DNA of 60,710 nucleotides from the NCBI GenBank assembly GCA_949293985.1, contig CASFFN010000004.1, forward strand, positions 1-60,710. The letters are read 5' to 3'. Position 1 is the stretch's first letter. Each line of letters begins with the position of its first letter. The DNA comes from an uncultured Eubacteriales bacterium (GTDB lineage: Bacteria > Bacillota > Clostridia > Oscillospirales > Oscillospiraceae). The notes under the pieces are model-generated. The model saw nothing but the letters and a program-made list of their open reading frames with translations, was not told the DNA's origin and did not search any database. Both the position numbers and the translations under genes were made by a program. This document shows, in pieces, positions 59,238 through 60,710 of this stretch.

Positions 59238-60605
59238 TCATGTGGATTCTGTTAGTGACAGTTGCGCATATTTTGTATAAAGAATTGCTCGATTGATTTT
59301 CATCAAGATATCTCGCCGGCAATTTCTTATTTTCAAGTCACCATTGCAAACCAACGAATCAAATCTACAATCTGCATTGCACATTGGAATAAGCGGACAC
59401 TTTTCTTCAAAGCATTCATGTAATAGGTCATAATCCATAAGGCTCGGAATCGCCTCGAGATCACACTGCGTTCTCCAGGAGCTTACCTTCCCGTCCTCTC
59501 TCCCGACCATACTTAGACATTTGTAAATTGCCCCATCAGGAGAGAATGCAAACGAATTCCTCAGCTTACTCATACAGAGACCCCCAAAAAGGAATGCATC
59601 ATCAAACGGAAATCCTTTTGCATATGCATGTAAGAATAGCTGTAAATACTTTTCATAGAAATCTTCATACTGTATTTGTTCATCTTGAATATAGTCGTGA
59701 CATGCATTGCCCTCGACTGTCTGCGAAATATATCCAAACGACAACAGAATACGTTGCGGATCAAATTCTCTTGCCATATAATCAATAAGGGAAGATATGG
59801 ATTCAAAGTTAGACTTATCGAAATTAATCCTAACATCAACCGCCGGTAAGAGGTTCTGATTTAGAATATATTTGATATTGTTTATTATCGGAGTAAAGGT
59901 ATCTTGACCATTTGGTAAGCGCCTTCGTGTATTGTGAACTTCTGGTGGCCCATCAATTGTCACTTGGAATCGATGCCAATTGTATTTTGAAAGCAAATTT
60001 GCCTTTTCTGGTGATAACAGATAACCATTACTCACAATCCCAGTTCTCAACACAACGCCGTTTCTATCTGCAATTGTATTGAATTGTTCCATGGCATATG
60101 GGACGATATCCCAGTTACATGTAGGTTTACCACCGTGCAACGTGATTGTTAGATACCTAACCATTGGATTGTCTTTAATGTATTCTTCGATTTTACTGGT
60201 TATCTTATCCACATCCGCACAAGTCATCTTGGCCGTTCTTGAAATGCCATCTTGATAGCAATAGGGGCACCTAAAGTTACATCCTAGTGTGGGTAGGAAA
60301 TGGACTGCAAGTGTATCATGCTCTTGTATTTGACGACGCACCGACTTAACATACTCCTTTTCTTCATCCACAGTCTCTGGAAGTAAAAATTCCTCCTCAA
60401 CCAAATTTTCAAAAACATAAGAGCATCCACTTTTTGAACAAAATTCTTCTATTTGTCCAGGATCTAAACGTTTAAGCTCGATGTAAAAGTCCCTGTCAAC
60501 AGAAAGCAGTGACATAGTTGATGTATTAAACAAGATAACATTGCTAGAGTTGTCTACGTCCAATGTGTCTACAATGAACAATGACCATTTTACTTTTCGC
60601 ATCAT
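59238..60605 (-). CDS. Radical SAM/SPASM peptide maturase
   Basis: A 455-residue enzyme. Residues 1-95 resemble the N-terminal region of RiPP maturases (VILFNTSTMSLLSVDRDFY, then a VEEEFLLPETVDEEKEY hinge). The radical SAM motif is Cys109-x3-Cys113-x2-Cys116 (CNFRCPYCY). The SAM-binding GGE motif reads HGGKPTCNW, with Lys160 in place of Glu. The C-terminal SPASM region (about 340-435) is Cys-rich: GGLCMSKLRNSFAFSPDGAIYKC, CFEEKCPLIPMCNADCRF and CNGDLKIRNC. These suggest auxiliary Fe-S clusters. It should modify the peptide at 57421-57531. GAGGAGG gives a good start. Confidence 0.88.
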   Translation of the reverse strand: MMRKVKWSLFIVDTLDVDNSSNVILFNTSTMSLLSVDRDFYIELKRLDPGQIEEFCSKSGCSYVFENLVEEEFLLPETVDEEKEYVKSVRRQIQEHDTLAVHFLPTLGCNFRCPYCYQDGISRTAKMTCADVDKITSKIEEYIKDNPMVRYLTITLHGGKPTCNWDIVPYAMEQFNTIADRNGVVLRTGIVSNGYLLSPEKANLLSKYNWHRFQVTIDGPPEVHNTRRRLPNGQDTFTPIINNIKYILNQNLLPAVDVRINFDKSNFESISSLIDYMAREFDPQRILLSFGYISQTVEGNACHDYIQDEQIQYEDFYEKYLQLFLHAYAKGFPFDDAFLFGGLCMSKLRNSFAFSPDGAIYKCLSMVGREDGKVSSWRTQCDLEAIPSLMDYDLLHECFEEKCPLIPMCNADCRFDSLVCNGDLKIRNCRRDILMKINRAILYTKYAQLSLTEST

Positions 60606-60651
60606 AAGTAGCCTCCTCGTATAATAAGTTTCAAGTTAATATTTTCAGATA

Positions 60652-60709
60652 TCAGCAGGCTTTGGGATGCCCGTGATACAATAGCTGTAGGACAGCAGGG
60701 TCAAGTTCT
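60652..60709 (-). CDS. Possible C-terminal end of an upstream gene (partial)
   Basis: An open frame enters from the right edge and ends ELDPAVLQLLYHGHPKAC then stop, 46 bases before the radical SAM start codon. It is too short to identify. It is GC-richer than the radical SAM gene. It could be the tail of an upstream operon member or a host gene beside the acquired segment. Confidence 0.3.
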   Translation of the reverse strand, partial: ELDPAVLQLLYHGHPKAC

Positions 60710-60710
60710 A

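Overview
The window looks like chromosomal DNA from an anaerobic, moderately GC-rich Bacillota of class Clostridia, most likely an Oscillospiraceae/Ruminococcaceae-type gut bacterium. The evidence is the SCIFF peptide with its radical SAM maturase, a Gram-positive PolC, spmA/spmB, a MurE with the meso-DAP motif DNPR, a mraZ-led division and cell-wall cluster, a clostridial 2[4Fe-4S] ferredoxin, and near-consensus sigma-A promoters. The genus cannot be named from sequence alone.

Layout. 1-7000: tRNA-Gly(CCC), a small unknown gene, tRNA-Ser(UGA), a PLP decarboxylase, scfB/scfA (SCIFF), a HAD phosphatase, an EamA permease with a histidine-rich tail, tRNA-Arg(ACG) and a DUF1858 protein. Both tRNA-Ser and tRNA-Arg are followed by a gene-free repetitive element built partly from direct and inverted copies of that tRNA's own 3' end. 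7000-13700: trmK-nif3, yebC, an AT-rich adenine-methylase/restriction-endonuclease pair, an M28 peptidase and a PAP2 protein. 13800-20100: a reverse-strand amino-sugar operon (murQ, double GNAT, PIG-L-like, mannose-family PTS IIB-IIC-IID-IIA) divergent from an RpiR/MurR regulator. 20100-24250: tag, a patatin, a 101-bp MITE-like insertion, a five-tRNA operon (Val-Asp-Phe-Gly-Cys), hslO and a methyltransferase. 24300-36920: the dcw cluster mraZ-rsmH-ftsL-pbp-murE-murF-mraY-ftsW-murG-ftsQ, then ftsZ from its own promoter; murD and ftsA are missing from it. 37100-44700: a ClpC-type ATPase, ferredoxin, trmN6-like, rsmI, an AT-rich NERD gene, a membrane protein, spmA-spmB and a small unknown gene. 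44800-57200: the conserved run pyrH-frr-uppS-cdsA-dxr-rseP-ispG-polC, with glnS divergent.

57240-60710 is an AT-rich, horizontally acquired-looking locus on the reverse strand: a radical SAM/SPASM enzyme, an ABC exporter, and then a 36-residue peptide gene behind a near-perfect Shine-Dalgarno. This is the best candidate for an undescribed system, a probable RiPP cluster. The second is the pair of tRNA-derived miniature elements at tRNA-Ser and tRNA-Arg, whose central palindrome shows compensatory base changes between copies.

The genes fall into themes: envelope synthesis and division (dcw cluster, uppS, cdsA, MEP-pathway dxr and ispG), wall-sugar salvage (murQ/PTS operon), translation and RNA modification (tRNAs, trmK, trmN6, rsmI, rsmH, frr, glnS), replication (polC) and two radical SAM peptide-modification systems. 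All positions and motifs were read by eye; no database search was run.
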